In this document: positions 44,656 through 56,912 of the stretch, piece after piece
Position numbering within the stretch: position 1 is the stretch's first letter
Layout of the letters: every line of letters starts with the position of its first letter
DNA from: Burkholderia diffusa
Lineage (GTDB): Bacteria; Pseudomonadota; Gammaproteobacteria; Burkholderiales; Burkholderiaceae
Length of the DNA: 64,000 nt
Assembly: GCF_902499115.1 (NCBI RefSeq)
Contig: NZ_CABVPN010000026.1
Coordinates: forward strand, 1-64,000
Direction: 5' to 3'
Notes under the pieces: model-generated
Seen by the model: only the letters and a program-made list of their open reading frames with translations
Told to the model about the DNA's origin: nothing
Database searches by the model: none
Program-made: the position numbers and the translations under genes

Positions 44656-44679
44656 GCGCCGCCGCGAAAGCGGCGGCGC
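44656..44679. terminator. GNRA-capped hairpin between convergent rpfF and rpfR
   Basis: Perfect 10-base stem GCGCCGCCGC/GCGGCGGCGC closed by a GAAA tetraloop, midway in the 51-bp gap between the two convergent stop codons. It would work in both directions. No T-run follows on either side. Confidence 0.6.
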
Positions 44680-44696
44680 CCGTCATGCGGTGGAGC

Positions 44697-46700
44697 TCAG
44701 GCGATCAGCCTGAGCTTTCTCGTTTCCGCGAGCCAGGCCTCGAACGCCTGGGCCGGCATCGGCCGCGCGAAGTAGAACCCCTGCGCGTGATCGACGTTGA
44801 TCTGTTTCAGGAATTCGGCTTCCGCGTGCGTCTCGACACCTTCGGCGACCACCGAGAAACTGAGCGCCTTCGCGAGCGACACGACCGAGCGCACCAGCGC
44901 CTGCGAGCGCGGGTTGCGGTCGATGCCCGTGATGAAGGTGCGATCGAGCTTGATCGAATCGAGCGGCAGCCGCGACAACTGCGACAGCGACGAATAGCCG
45001 GTGCCGAAATCGTCGAGGTGAATCTCCGCGCCGAGCTGGCGGAACTGCTTCATCAGCTCGTGCGCCGATTCCTCGTCCTCGATGAAGCTGCTTTCGGTGA
45101 GCTCGATGTCGACGAGGCTCGGCTTCAGCCCCGCGCCGTCGAGGATCGACGCGAACTGGTCGACGATGTTCATGTCCTGCAACTGCCGCGCCGACACGTT
45201 CACCGCGATCCGCACGCCGAGCCCCTTCGCCTTCCACGCGGCGGCCTGCGCGGCCGCGGTGCGCATCACCCAGCGGCCGAGCGGCCCGATCAGCCCCGAC
45301 TCCTCCGCGAAACGGATGAACTCGATCGGCGCGACGAGCCCGCGATCCGGCGACTGCCAGCGGATCAGCGCCTCGACGCTGTGCACGTCGCCGGTCGCGA
45401 TGTCGACGACCGGCTGGTAGTGCAGCACGAACTGCTCTTCCTCGAGCGCCTTGCGCAGGTTCGTGTCGAGCCACATGTACTTAGCGACCTTCTGGTTCAT
45501 CTCCAGCGAGAACACGCGGTACGTATGCTTGCCCTCTTCCTTCGCGACGTACATCGCGGTGTCGGCGCTGCGGATCAGCGTTTCGAGCGAATCGCCATGC
45601 TGCGGATACATCGCGATGCCGATCGAGCAGCTCGTGTAGACCTCCACCAGCCCGAGGTGGATCGGCGTACGCAGCCGCTCGAGGATGATCTGCGCGGTCG
45701 CCTCGAGCAGCGGCCGCGTGCCGTGCTCGAACAGCACCAGGAATTCGTCGCCGCCGAGCCGCGCGAGCGTCGCGCCGGACGGCAGGCAGCCGCCGATGAC
45801 CGCGGACACGTCCTGCAGCAGGCGGTCGCCGGTGATGTGCCCGTAGTGGTCGTTGACGCGCTTGAAGTTGTCGAGATCGAGGAACAGGATGCCGACCTGG
45901 CCGCGCACGTCGGTGCGGTCCGCGGCCAGCGCGACACGAATGCGCTCGCTGATTGCATGACGGTTCGGCAAGCCGGTCAGCACGTCGGTATTCGCGAGTT
46001 CGGTGAGCCGCTGCTGCGCTTTGCGCTCCTCGGTGACATCGATGCCCGAGCAGATCAGATATTGCTCGTCGACACCGCTGCCGCTCTGCACGAACTTGTT
46101 GCGGAACTGGAACAGGCGCGGGCCGTTGACCGTGTTGATGTAGCGCTCGACCGCGAACGAGCGGTTGCTCTCGAAAAAGCCGGTGATGTTGCTGCGTGAC
46201 TGCGCCCCCTGCTCGGGACTCATGAACAGCTCGAACGCGCTGCGGCCGATCACGTCGACCTCGCGCTTGCCCGTCACTTCCTCGCACAGGCGGTTGAAGC
46301 GCTGCACCATGCCGTTGCGGTCGAGGATCACGACGAGCGAATTCACTTCGGACACGACCTGCTCGGCGAACGCGAGCCCGTGCGCGAGGTCGCTCGCGAC
46401 GGACGCGGTATCGGAATAGGCGGAGGCCGTGCCGGCCCAATTGGCGGTATCGACCTTCCGGCCGACCAGATGGAGGCTGACCGGATCGCCGAACAGCGCG
46501 AGTTCGAGCACGAGGTGCGACGTGACGCCGGTCAGCACGCGGATCCGCGCAGCCTGCTCGCCGGTCAGTGCCACCGCGACATTGGTCATGCCGCGAACGG
46601 CGGCCAGTTCGAGCGCATTGCTGTCGCTGCCGAGACGCCAGCATGGGCTACGCGTACCGAGATGCGCTTCGAGCACGGCGCTATCGTTTTCGTCATCCAT
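44697..46700 (-). CDS. rpfR: BDSF receptor RpfR (PAS-GGDEF-EAL)
   Basis: Cyclic-di-GMP enzyme and BDSF receptor of 667 residues, the known RpfR length. Order: N-terminal RpfF-interaction domain (about 1-95), PAS (about 108-220) that binds BDSF, GGDEF (about 235-395, motif G316-G317-D318-E319-F320) and EAL (about 410-660, E443-A444-L445). GGDEF and EAL motifs are intact; EAL ligands appear present (DDFGTGYSSL, VAEGVET). Known biology: BDSF binding stimulates the phosphodiesterase and RpfR also binds RpfF. The ATG at 46700 gives the established start. Confidence 0.95.
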   Translation of the reverse strand: MDDENDSAVLEAHLGTRSPCWRLGSDSNALELAAVRGMTNVAVALTGEQAARIRVLTGVTSHLVLELALFGDPVSLHLVGRKVDTANWAGTASAYSDTASVASDLAHGLAFAEQVVSEVNSLVVILDRNGMVQRFNRLCEEVTGKREVDVIGRSAFELFMSPEQGAQSRSNITGFFESNRSFAVERYINTVNGPRLFQFRNKFVQSGSGVDEQYLICSGIDVTEERKAQQRLTELANTDVLTGLPNRHAISERIRVALAADRTDVRGQVGILFLDLDNFKRVNDHYGHITGDRLLQDVSAVIGGCLPSGATLARLGGDEFLVLFEHGTRPLLEATAQIILERLRTPIHLGLVEVYTSCSIGIAMYPQHGDSLETLIRSADTAMYVAKEEGKHTYRVFSLEMNQKVAKYMWLDTNLRKALEEEQFVLHYQPVVDIATGDVHSVEALIRWQSPDRGLVAPIEFIRFAEESGLIGPLGRWVMRTAAAQAAAWKAKGLGVRIAVNVSARQLQDMNIVDQFASILDGAGLKPSLVDIELTESSFIEDEESAHELMKQFRQLGAEIHLDDFGTGYSSLSQLSRLPLDSIKLDRTFITGIDRNPRSQALVRSVVSLAKALSFSVVAEGVETHAEAEFLKQINVDHAQGFYFARPMPAQAFEAWLAETRKLRLIA

Positions 46701-47379
46701 GGACACGCCCCGATCCAGAAAAAACGCACAGTGTAGACGGAGGCGAGCCGGCCGCCACCGATCCCCGGGCGCGCTGCGCGGGTACCCGGCGGGGCAGTCG
46801 TGATGACTGTGCCAGCGGCCCTCGTTCCGTACTTGTTTCCAACCAATGCGAACCGGCGTTCGCGCATGTCGCGCGCAGGTTTCCAAGCGAATGATGGAAG
46901 CCATCTTATCAAATGACGACAAGGATTGGCACTCACATTTGACACGGGGTGTCAAGGAATCGGCACTCGATTGGCACGCGGGATTTTTCGTGATCGGCGA
47001 CCGGCGCGCGGGTGCTCGCAGCGGCCCTGAGCGGGGCCGGCGGATCCCTCGGCGCGCCTTGCCAGGCGGGCGTTTTCGGGGAATCGCCATCGCCCGTCAA
47101 CGATCTGCCCCCAATTGCCTTCTGGCGGGGTCGGATCGCGTTGGGCGGCACGCGGAATGGGGAATTTCCATTTCCGCTCATGCGGGAATGCGCGTCATTA
47201 TTCCCATGACTCGTGCAATAGCGGGCCGATCAGTGCGAGCGACTATATCGCCGCCTCGCGCAGGCACGGCGGCGGCATGTGATGGAACCGGTGCGATTAC
47301 CCGGCCGCGACGCGCAAAAACCGTCCGGCGGGCGCGCCGCCGCACCGCTTCCGCGCGTTGCATTGCCTCGCCGCGCCGC
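46701..47379. other. 679-bp intergenic region between rpfR and 5-oxoprolinase
   Basis: No gene can be supported. The notable element is a palindrome TTGACAC-GGG-GTGTCAA (46939-46955), flanked by three GGCAC-containing copies (TTGGCACTC at 46926, CGGCACTCG at about 46971, TTGGCACGC near 46970-46980). The region must hold the rpfR promoter on the minus strand. Stretch 46900-46990 is more AT-rich than its surroundings. The rest looks featureless. Confidence 0.45.
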
Positions 47380-51018
<3,639 letters not shown>

Positions 51019-51139
51019 GGCGATGAACTCGATGCGTCGTTGATTCGAAAGACGAGCGCCGCCGCACGGCGCGCGTCGCGCGCCGCGTGAGGGCTTCGAT
51101 GAACAGGGAGTGGTAAAACGGTGGCGGGCGGGTGCGCGT

Positions 51140-52438
51140 TCAGGCAGCGTCGAGTTCGCGGCCGCGCGTCTCAGGCAGCGTCAGCGCGGCGACGATCACC
51201 ACGCCGTACGCGGCGACCGCGAAGATGCCGATGCTCATGCCGAGCCCGTATTGTTTGGACAGCGCGCCGATCAGGAACGGGAACAGTGCGCCGATCGCGC
51301 GGCCGACGTTGTAGCAGAAGCCTTGCCCGGAGCCGCGCACGCGAGTCGGGAACAGTTCGGTGAGGAACGCCCCCATCCCGGAGAAGATGCCCGATGCGAA
51401 GAAACCGAGCGGGAAGCCGAGCCACAGCATCGACGCGTTGGTCAGGTTCAGCGACGTGTACGAGAACGCGATCACCATCGAGCCGACCGCGAACAGGATG
51501 AAGTTCGGCTTGCGGCCGAGGCGGTCGGTCAGGTATGCGCTCGTCAGGTAGCCGACCCACGAGCCGAGGATGATCATCGCGAGATAGCCGCCGGTGCCCA
51601 TCACAGTCAGGTGCCGCTCGGTCTTCAGGAACGTCGGCAGCCAGGTCGTGATCGCGTAGTAGCCGCCTTGCGCGCCGGTCGTCAGCAGCGCCGCGCGCAG
51701 CGTCGTCGACAGCAGCTTCGGCGCGAATATCTCGGTGAGGCGCGGCGCGTCCGCCACCTTCGCCTGCGTGGCTTTCTCCTTCTCGTAGACGTCGGGCTCC
51801 TTCACGTAGCGACGGATCACGACCACCAGCAGCGCAGGCGCGAGGCCGACGAGGAATAGCGCGCGCCAGGCCTGCTCGGCCGGCAGCACCGAGAACAGCA
51901 GCGCATACAGCAGCGCGGACAGCCCCCAGCCGATCGCCCAGCCCGACTGCACGAGGCCGACCGCCTTGCCGCGATCGCGCGCGCGGATCACTTCGCCGAT
52001 CAGCACCGCGCCGGCCGTCCATTCGCCGCCGAAGCCGAAGCCCATCAGCGCGCGCGCCGCGAGCAGCTGGTGGTAGTTCTGCGCGAGCCCGCACAGCGCG
52101 GTGAACACCGCGAACCACAGCACCGTCAGCTGCAGCGTGCGCACGCGGCCGATCCGGTCGGACAGGATGCCCGCCATCCAGCCGCCCGCCGCCGACGCGA
52201 GCAGCGTCACCGTGCCGATGAAGCCGGCGTCCGCCAGCGAGATGCCCCAGGTCGCGACGAGCGTCGGGATCACGAACGACAGCATCTGCGTGTCCATCCC
52301 GTCGAGCATGTAGCCAACCTTGCAGCTCCAGAACGCGCGTCGCTCGCGCGGCTGCGCGTCCGCATACCATCCGAACAGGCCGTTGCGCGCGGGGCCCGCG
52401 GGGTCGGCGGCGGGCGCCGCGAGGGTCTTGCTTTCCAT
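51140..52438 (-). CDS. MFS metabolite:H+ symporter (AAHS-like)
   Basis: Transporter of 432 residues with twelve spans. TM1 has CKVGYMLDGMDTQMLSFVIP and the loop after TM2 has the motif A-like GILSDRIGRVRTLQL; loop 8-9 has TDRLGRKPNFI. Such carriers import aromatic or small organic acids. Located between the DUF1445 and 5-oxoprolinase genes on the same strand (121 bp before the latter), it probably imports 5-oxoproline or a precursor. ATG with AGGAGC upstream. Confidence 0.87.
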   Translation of the reverse strand: MESKTLAAPAADPAGPARNGLFGWYADAQPRERRAFWSCKVGYMLDGMDTQMLSFVIPTLVATWGISLADAGFIGTVTLLASAAGGWMAGILSDRIGRVRTLQLTVLWFAVFTALCGLAQNYHQLLAARALMGFGFGGEWTAGAVLIGEVIRARDRGKAVGLVQSGWAIGWGLSALLYALLFSVLPAEQAWRALFLVGLAPALLVVVIRRYVKEPDVYEKEKATQAKVADAPRLTEIFAPKLLSTTLRAALLTTGAQGGYYAITTWLPTFLKTERHLTVMGTGGYLAMIILGSWVGYLTSAYLTDRLGRKPNFILFAVGSMVIAFSYTSLNLTNASMLWLGFPLGFFASGIFSGMGAFLTELFPTRVRGSGQGFCYNVGRAIGALFPFLIGALSKQYGLGMSIGIFAVAAYGVVIVAALTLPETRGRELDAA

Positions 52439-52471
52439 GGTGAAGCTCCTGTCGAAATGTGCGGTCGAAAC

Positions 52472-52512
52472 CGTGCGTGTCGTGCGTGGTGCGTGGTGCG
52501 TCGTACGTCGTG
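52472..52512. repeat. Short imperfect tandem repeat of cgtgcgtg/gtgcgt units
   Basis: About 40 bases made of overlapping CGTGCGTG, GTGCGTG and CGTACGTCGTG units in the 195-bp gap between the MFS and DUF1445 genes. It is a simple-sequence tract prone to slippage. No regulatory role is evident. Confidence 0.5.
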
Positions 52513-52633
52513 CTAGCGATCGCCGGGCTGCGGCTGCGCGCCGCCCTCCGGTCGGGCGGATCGTCTGCGGTCGCGACGCGCCGCCGTGTCGGGGCCAGAC
52601 CAGCAACCGTGCGGGCCGCCGGCGCCAGCCGGA

Positions 52634-53407
52634 TCAGAACACGGCCAGCGACGCGTTCGTGATGTCCGTCATCAGCATGTAGCCGGGCGTATGCGCGATC
52701 GCGAGCGGCAGCTTCGCCTCCATCAGCGCGGTTTGCGGCGTCACGCCGCACGCCCAGAATACCGGCAGTTCGTCGTCGCGCACCGTCACCGCGTCGCCGA
52801 AATCGGGGGCGCCGAGATCGGCGATGCCGAGCTCACGCGGATGGCCGATATGGACCGGCGCGCCGTGCACGCCCGGGAACCGGCTCGTGATCTGCACCGC
52901 GCGGACCGCGTCAGCGCCGCGCAGCGGGCGCATCGATACGACCAGCTGGCCGCCGAAGATCCCCGCGCGGCGATTCGGAATCGACGTGCGGTACATCGGC
53001 ACGTTGCGCCCCTCCTCGATGTGGCGCAACCCGATCCCTTCACGTGCCAGCATGTCCTCGAACGAGAACGAGCAACCGATCGCGAACACGACGAAATCGT
53101 CGCGCCACAGCGCTTCGAGCGATTCGACCCGCTCGGTCAGGCGGCCGTCGCGGTATACGTTGTAGCTCGGCACGTCGGTGCGGATGTCGAGATCCTCGCC
53201 GAGCACGTCGAGCCGGAACGCGCCCGGTTCGCCCACGCCCAGCAGCGGGCACGCCTTCGGGTTCGCCTGGCAGAAGCGCAGGAAATCGTGCGCGTACGCG
53301 TCCGGCAGGATCGCGAGGTTCGCTTGCGCGAACGGGCCGCACTGGCCGGCCGTCGGGCTGCGGAATGCACCGTTGCGTACGGACTGGCGGAATTCGGTAG
53401 GCGTCAT
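52634..53407 (-). CDS. DUF1445 (YcsI / D-glutamate cyclase-type) protein
   Basis: Protein of 257 residues of the DUF1445/YcsI family, annotated elsewhere as putative hydro-lyase. Landmarks: VRNGAFRSPTAGQCGPFAQANLAILP, FAIGCSFSFEDMLAREGI, NVPMYRTSIPNRRAGIFGG, and the CGVTPQTALMEAKLPLAIAHTPGYMLMTD end. In Bacillus this family is encoded with the kip 5-oxoprolinase genes, and related proteins form the N-terminal part of D-glutamate cyclase, which makes 5-oxo-D-proline. Context here (fused 5-oxoprolinase two genes downstream) supports the same pathway. ATG at 53407 without a clear ribosome-binding site. Confidence 0.85.
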   Translation of the reverse strand: MTPTEFRQSVRNGAFRSPTAGQCGPFAQANLAILPDAYAHDFLRFCQANPKACPLLGVGEPGAFRLDVLGEDLDIRTDVPSYNVYRDGRLTERVESLEALWRDDFVVFAIGCSFSFEDMLAREGIGLRHIEEGRNVPMYRTSIPNRRAGIFGGQLVVSMRPLRGADAVRAVQITSRFPGVHGAPVHIGHPRELGIADLGAPDFGDAVTVRDDELPVFWACGVTPQTALMEAKLPLAIAHTPGYMLMTDITNASLAVF

Positions 53408-53610
53408 GATGGTCGTTGGCAGATCGATATGTCGTCGGGATGACGGTTGCGTCAGCGGATACGGCGAAGAATAGAAAAGAAAAAATTTCGTCGCCAACGA
53501 GTTTTTTTGCACCGCGTGTATAGAATTTCTTAACGGATCTCGGGGTTTTCCCCGGTCCCGTTCACTTTTCTTCACCGGCAAGCTGCGCATCCACCGTCCG
53601 CCCGATCGCC

Positions 53611-54543
53611 ATGAACACGCGTTTCCTCGAAACCTTCGTCACGCTCGCGAAGCTGCGCAACTTCCGCACGACGGCCGCCGCGCTGCACGCGACACCGGCC
53701 GCGATCTCGCAGCGCCTGAAGGCGCTCGAGGACGAATTGCAGACCGTGCTCGTCGATCGCGACAGCCGCGAGTTCCGGCTCACGCCGAACGGCGAATATC
53801 TGCTCGGCTATGCGAAGGCCGTCGTCGAGGCCACGCACGAGCTGCAGGCCGCCGCTGCCGGCGAAAGCGCGCTGCGCGGCAAGCTGCGGCTCGGCGTGAT
53901 CGAGACGGTCGTGCACAGCTGGCTGCCGCATTACCTGCGCCGCCTCGCCGCCGACTACCCGCAGCTGGAGATCGACCTGACCGTCGACGTCAGCGTCGTG
54001 CTGCAGCGCCGGCTGATGGCCGGCGAACTCGACCTGATCATTCGTGTGGAGGGCAGCGACGAGGCATCGGTCGTCTGCGACGCGCTCGCGAACTATCCGG
54101 TGCGCTGGATCGCGCGCGCGGGGCTGCTGCCCACCACGCGCACGGGCCTCGCACGGCAGGTGCTGCGCCAGCCGATCCTGACCTACGGTCGCGGCACCGC
54201 GCCCCACCGCGCGCTCGAGGACATCGTGCGCACGCTGGCGCACGCGCATGGCGTGCCGCTGTCGGAGACGCGCATCACCGGCTCGCCGTCGATCTCGGTG
54301 ATCGTGCAGCTCGTGCGCGACGGCTACGGCGTGGCGGCAATTCCGGTGCTGTTCGTCGATGCGTTGATCGCCAGCGGCGAGGTCGTCGAGCTACCGCTGC
54401 AGCCGTCGCCGCCGTCGATCGTCGTGTCGATGTCGCGGCGGGCGGACGCGCCGAAGTTCGTGCACGGGGCGTCGATCGCGGCGCGGGCTGCCTGTCAGGA
54501 GTATTGCGAAAAGAGCAACCGGTTGCTGGTCGAGGCGCTTTGA
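53611..54543 (+). CDS. LysR-family regulator of the 5-oxoproline module
   Basis: LysR regulator of 310 residues. Helix-turn-helix at 1-60: NTRFLETFVTLAKLRNFRTTAAALHATPAAISQRLKALE. The effector domain follows with LRGKLRLGVIETVVHSWLP and VQLVRDGYGVAAIPV. It is divergent from DUF1445-MFS-oxoprolinase across 203 bp that is AT-rich by local standards, with a TATAGA at 53520-53525. By position it regulates that operon. Effector could be 5-oxoproline or D-glutamate (inference). Confidence 0.9.
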   Translation: MNTRFLETFVTLAKLRNFRTTAAALHATPAAISQRLKALEDELQTVLVDRDSREFRLTPNGEYLLGYAKAVVEATHELQAAAAGESALRGKLRLGVIETVVHSWLPHYLRRLAADYPQLEIDLTVDVSVVLQRRLMAGELDLIIRVEGSDEASVVCDALANYPVRWIARAGLLPTTRTGLARQVLRQPILTYGRGTAPHRALEDIVRTLAHAHGVPLSETRITGSPSISVIVQLVRDGYGVAAIPVLFVDALIASGEVVELPLQPSPPSIVVSMSRRADAPKFVHGASIAARAACQEYCEKSNRLLVEAL

Positions 54544-54684
54544 GGTGGTTCGACATCGCCGCGCGAATCGCACACAATCGCACTCGACACTTGTGACACC
54601 CGCTTCGCGTTGTGAATGCCGGCATGGCCGTCAGGCATTCATCGTTTCGCACGCCCCTGCACGACAAGAAACAAGAAGGCAGAC

Positions 54685-55551
54685 ATGCAGACCCGCACCG
54701 CTTTCCCTCCTTCCCTGAAACGCGCGCGCATCGTCGTCATCGCCGTGTATGTCGCGTCGCTGCTGCTGCCCGCGTTCGCCGAGCCGCCCAATGGGGCCGG
54801 TGCGGTGAGCTGGTGGCACGGCTACACGGTGCTCGCGCTCGGCTGGCTCGGGATGCTCGACCTGCAGTTCGCCTGGCTCGGCAATCCGCTGCTCGTCGCC
54901 GCGCTGGTCAAGCCGAACCGGACGGTGTCGGGGCTGCTCGGCATCGTCGTGGTGCTCGCGCTCGCGTGGCACACGCTGCCGACCGACGCACGGGTCGAAA
55001 CGATCAGCGATTTCGGATTCGGGTACTACCTGTGGATCGCGGCGATGGTCGGCGCGGCGGCATTGCCGTGGGTCGGTGAGCGCAAGATGAGAGGCGCTGT
55101 CGCGGCGGGCGAGGTTTCCGCCGCGGCCGAAAACGGCGCCGCCGATGCGTCGAATGCCGGCACGGTGCCGATCCGCTCGATCGGCAAGCCGGGCGGATGG
55201 ACCGTCACCGCGACCGACACGCAGATCAGCGCAATCGACCCGCAAGGCGCGATACGCGGAATCGCGCTGTCCGCACTCGGCGCGGTGGCGATCGAGACCA
55301 ACGACCAGGGGCCGTTCGTGTCGGACGTGTGGTGGATGCTGTTCGACACGCGCAAGCAGCTTGCCTGCGCGTTCCCGCAGGACGCGGAAGGCGCGAAGGC
55401 GGCGGTCGACCGGCTGCTCGACCTGCCCGGCATCGATCATCGCAAGGTGATCGACGCGCAGACGTCGGTACAGAACGCGATGTTCCCGATCTGGGAGCGC
55501 GCGACGCAGACGGACGCGCCGCGCGACGTCGCCCAGCAACGCGAAAACTGA
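54685..55551 (+). CDS. Uncharacterised membrane protein with C-terminal soluble domain
   Basis: Protein of 288 residues. Three to four hydrophobic spans occupy residues 15-130 (VVIAVYVASLLLPAFA, YTVLALGWLGMLDLQFAWLG, SGLLGIVVVLALAWHTLP, GYYLWIAAMVGAAALPW). The C-terminal 140 residues are soluble, with VSDVWWMLFDTRKQLACAFPQDAEGAKAAVDRLLDLPG. That segment resembles a small immunity-like or DUF domain, but I cannot name a family. The ATG at 54685 has AGAAGG upstream. Follows the LysR gene by 141 bp on the same strand; not obviously linked. Confidence 0.7.
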   Translation: MQTRTAFPPSLKRARIVVIAVYVASLLLPAFAEPPNGAGAVSWWHGYTVLALGWLGMLDLQFAWLGNPLLVAALVKPNRTVSGLLGIVVVLALAWHTLPTDARVETISDFGFGYYLWIAAMVGAAALPWVGERKMRGAVAAGEVSAAAENGAADASNAGTVPIRSIGKPGGWTVTATDTQISAIDPQGAIRGIALSALGAVAIETNDQGPFVSDVWWMLFDTRKQLACAFPQDAEGAKAAVDRLLDLPGIDHRKVIDAQTSVQNAMFPIWERATQTDAPRDVAQQREN

Positions 55552-55554
55552 ACG

Positions 55555-55723
55555 GTGCGTCGTTCACGCGAACGTCCGGGAAGTGTGCCTGCTTCGCCTT
55601 CGCTTCCAGATGCGCGGGATGCCGAATCAACCGTTGCAGCGCGGCTTCCGATTCCCGGTAGCAAACGTTCCGGATCGGCCCCGCCTCGGTGTTCTCCCAT
55701 GCCTCCTCGCCGAGGTAGCCGGG
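55555..55723 (-). pseudogene. Remnant of an antibiotic-biosynthesis-monooxygenase-like gene
   Basis: On the minus strand about 55 codons encode PGYLGEEAWENTEAGPIRN followed by YRESEAALQRLIRHPAHLEA and KAKQAHFPDVR. This is the middle of an ABM-type ferredoxin-like domain (the usual YWES...LIRHPAHLEAK pattern). The start of the domain and its end are missing, and no start codon or ribosome-binding site serves it. It is fused out of frame to another gene remnant upstream. Clear coding-like signal, but broken. Confidence 0.6.
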
Positions 55724-55831
55724 TGTCGAGCGATGCGTCGTCGCGACCGGCCTTGCCCGCGCATGCCCATTCGGCTTCGGTCGGCAGGTCGCGGCCGAAC
55801 CTGTGCGCAAACGCGCGCGCGTGCGTCGTGG
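55718..55831 (-). pseudogene. Remnant of a formylglycine-generating-enzyme-like (SUMF1) gene
   Basis: Minus-strand codons read AFAHRFGRDLPTEAEWACAG followed by KAGRDDASLDTR. The RDLPTEAEW core is the hallmark of SUMF1/FGE-sulfatase domains. Only about 35 residues remain, abutting the LysR stop codon on one side and shifting frame into the ABM remnant on the other (55718-55723). No start, no flanking domain. It is a fossil fragment, presumably of a once larger gene lost by deletion. Confidence 0.6.
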
Positions 55832-56785
55832 CTACGAAGCGTGGACGATGCGCTGCGGCACGCGCTCGCCGTCCGCGTCGTCCGACGCCAGCATGCGCGG
55901 AATCTCGTCAACGAGCGCATCGATGACGACGCGCACCTTCATCGGCACGTTGCGCGACGCCGGCCGCACCGCGAACACTTCGGCGCCCGACACGCTGTCG
56001 CTGTCCATCACGAGCGCGAGACGGCCGTCGCGCACGTAGGGCGCCATCAGCCAGCACGGCAGCCACGCGAGGCCCGCGCCGGATGCCGCCGCGTCTGCGA
56101 TCGCCTGCAGGTCGTCGAATCGCAGGCGGCCTGCCGGGCGATGGTCGTGCACCGCGCCGTCCGCGCCGATGATGCGCCACGGCGTCGGCTGCCCGCCGCG
56201 CGAATAGGCGATGCCGTCGTGCAGTGCGAGTTCGTCGAGCCCCGACGGCCGGCCATGACGATCGAGATAGGTCGGCGACGCGCAGATGCCCATGCGCTGC
56301 ACCCCAAGCTTGCGGCCGACCAGCGCGCTCGTGTCGGCCAGCGGGCCGATACGCACCGCGATGTCGAAGCCGTCGTTGACGAGATCGGCGACGCGATCAC
56401 TGAACGACACGTCGATTTCAAGCCGCGGATGGCGCTCGATGAGGCGGCGCACGACGGGCGCCACGCATTGCCGGCCGAACAGCACGGGCACGCTGACCCG
56501 CACGCGCCCCGTCGGCTCGCGCCGGCCCGCGTCGAGCGCGGCTTCCGTCTCGCCGAGTTCGGCCAGCAACCGCCGACACTGTTCGTAATAGACGAGCCCT
56601 TCGTCGGTCAAGCCGATCTGGCGCGTCGTGCGCTGCAAGAGCCGCGCGCCGAGCCGCTGTTCGAGCCGCGCGACGATCTTCGCAACAGCCGAGCGCGTCA
56701 TGCCGAGGCGCAGCGCCGCCGCCGCGAAGCTGCCCGACTCCACGACGTCGACAAATTCGGCGATGCCTCTCAGCCGCTCGTCCAT
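55832..56785 (-). CDS. LysR-family regulator
   Basis: LysR regulator of 317 residues. Helix-turn-helix: IAEFVDVVESGSFAAAALRLGMTRSAVAKIVARLEQRLG. The effector domain begins GRVRVSVPVLFGRQCVAPVV and has FDIAVRIGPLADTSALVGRKL, the pattern of the DsdC/CrgA-like group often controlling a divergent oxidoreductase. It is divergent from a quinone oxidoreductase gene (127 bp), which it likely regulates. Its stop codon abuts gene remnants, so its downstream neighbour has been deleted. Confidence 0.9.
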   Translation of the reverse strand: MDERLRGIAEFVDVVESGSFAAAALRLGMTRSAVAKIVARLEQRLGARLLQRTTRQIGLTDEGLVYYEQCRRLLAELGETEAALDAGRREPTGRVRVSVPVLFGRQCVAPVVRRLIERHPRLEIDVSFSDRVADLVNDGFDIAVRIGPLADTSALVGRKLGVQRMGICASPTYLDRHGRPSGLDELALHDGIAYSRGGQPTPWRIIGADGAVHDHRPAGRLRFDDLQAIADAAASGAGLAWLPCWLMAPYVRDGRLALVMDSDSVSGAEVFAVRPASRNVPMKVRVVIDALVDEIPRMLASDDADGERVPQRIVHAS

Positions 56786-56912
56786 GCAATTCCGCTCCAG
56801 TGAGATGACAAGTTTGTGTCCGCTATGGCGACAATCGTTGGCCGAATTCTCGCCAATGCGTCCCGCTGTGCAACACTATGATAGTCCGGTCCATCTCGAA
56901 AAAGGAGTCGAC

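Noticed and set aside
46926..46990. Possible sigma54 promoters (TTGGCAC-type -24 elements)
   Set aside because: The -24 element is good, but no GC at proper -12 spacing (TTTGA or TTTTT instead of TTGC).
52472..52512. Possible phase-variable tract
   Set aside because: Repeat units are imperfect and lie outside coding sequence, with no promoter visible around them.
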